58,204 nucleotides of DNA from Fibrobacter succinogenes. GTDB taxonomy: Bacteria; Fibrobacterota; Fibrobacteria; Fibrobacterales; Fibrobacteraceae. Position 1 is the first letter of the stretch. Each line of letters opens with the position of its first letter. Below are positions 57,834 through 58,204 of this stretch, in pieces. The notes under the pieces were generated by a model, which saw nothing but the letters and a program-made list of their open reading frames with translations, had not been told where the DNA came from and made no database searches. A program made the position numbers and the translations under genes. Location: positions 1 to 58,204 of the forward strand of contig CADCGB010000015.1 of assembly GCA_902800815.1 (NCBI GenBank), given 5' to 3'.

Positions 57834-58203
57834 TTATGAAAAGCAGTTTTTGACGCATGCTTCGAGGATTGCGGCGAAGGCGAGCAGGGTTATGCCGTAC
57901 TTGGGGCGGAGCCTCTTGATTAAGGGGAAGAATGCGTTGATGATGTACAGGGTGGATGCGGCCAGGTTGCCTAGCGCGATGATGTATGCAGGCTGGCCCA
58001 GGCCGGAATAGAACAAGCCGTTGTATTCCCCGCGGGCGAAAGTTTCTAGGGAAAAGAAGAAAAGGAACGATGCGATGCTTAGGGCAATCTTGAAGTTCCT
58101 GAGCCAGAAATCTTCGGGAGGGAGGTTCGCTGACGGATCCTTGTCTTTCCAGATGTGCTTATTGAAAAAGGGGATGCATGTCGAATACCAGATGAAAATC
58201 CCG
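57834..58203 (-). CDS. Multi-pass membrane protein, 5' end outside the window
   Basis: The minus-strand frame is open from the right edge to TAA at 57834-57836, about 122 residues. Hydrophobic segments include IALSIASFLFFFSLETFA, AYIIALGNLAASTLYIINAF and YGITLLAFAAILEACV. A conserved-looking IWYSTCIPFFNKHIWKD loop precedes them. The family cannot be told from this part. Confidence 0.6.
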   Translation of the reverse strand, partial: GIFIWYSTCIPFFNKHIWKDKDPSANLPPEDFWLRNFKIALSIASFLFFFSLETFARGEYNGLFYSGLGQPAYIIALGNLAASTLYIINAFFPLIKRLRPKYGITLLAFAAILEACVKNCFS

Positions 58204-58204
58204 A

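Noticed and set aside
1..58204. CRISPR arrays, tRNA and rRNA genes
   Set aside because: No regularly spaced repeat series, cloverleaf-like sequence or rRNA segment was found when reading through the window.

Overview
The window most likely comes from a Fibrobacter-type bacterium. The clearest marker is the lipoprotein at 38101-39132, which carries the Fibrobacter succinogenes major paralogous domain after a Ser/Pro-rich linker. Gram-negative envelope genes (lptC, lptA, lptB, lpxK, an MCE protein) agree. All calls come from reading the sequence and translations; no database search was run.

The window has two halves. Bases 1 to about 24600 are AT-rich and form a dense defence and mobile-gene island. 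It opens with the last codons of a probable type I methyltransferase, then an AAA_14/DUF4143 ATPase, a class III nucleotidyl-cyclase-like protein, hsdS, and an OLD-nuclease plus UvrD-helicase pair like Gabija. After a scar of two transposase remnants (7656-8463) comes a six-gene same-strand block: Mrr-like nuclease, membrane protein, DUF262-HNH enzyme, HEPN RNase, a RecQ helicase with a phosphoribosyltransferase-like tail, and a DprA-like protein ending in a clamp-binding-like motif. A third block has a SIR2-like protein, a GIY-YIG-like protein and an 1102-residue GHKL ATPase/DUF3883 nuclease. The island closes with a Fic protein flanked by two copies of a small CxxC-protein gene, an Rpn-type nuclease behind a consensus sigma-54 promoter, and a regulator fragment.

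From 24693 on, the DNA is GC-richer and housekeeping: iorAB; an envelope/regulatory operon lptC-lptA-lptB-rpoN followed by hpf, hprK, an MCE gene and dksA; a serine hydrolase; a Nudix-patatin-DUF1653 run; Fibrobacter lipoprotein and coiled-coil genes; a DMT transporter; a decayed RelB/YafQ toxin-antitoxin locus; metY; groES; a RavA/MoxR-like ATPase; aroC-lpxK; ktrB-ktrA-fur; a bile-acid/sodium symporter family protein; a DNA alkylation repair protein; a second patatin; a MATE transporter fused to an ATPase-like domain; tfoX-like; and secreted or outer-membrane proteins.

The rpoN operon itself has a perfect sigma-54 promoter match upstream, suggesting autoregulation. The most promising candidates for undescribed systems are the RecQ-PRTase/DprA pair within its six-gene block, the SIR2/GIY-YIG/GHKL-DUF3883 block, and the cyclase-like gene inserted at the hsdS start, which leaves a duplicated hsdS 5' end. 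No tRNA, rRNA or CRISPR array was seen.
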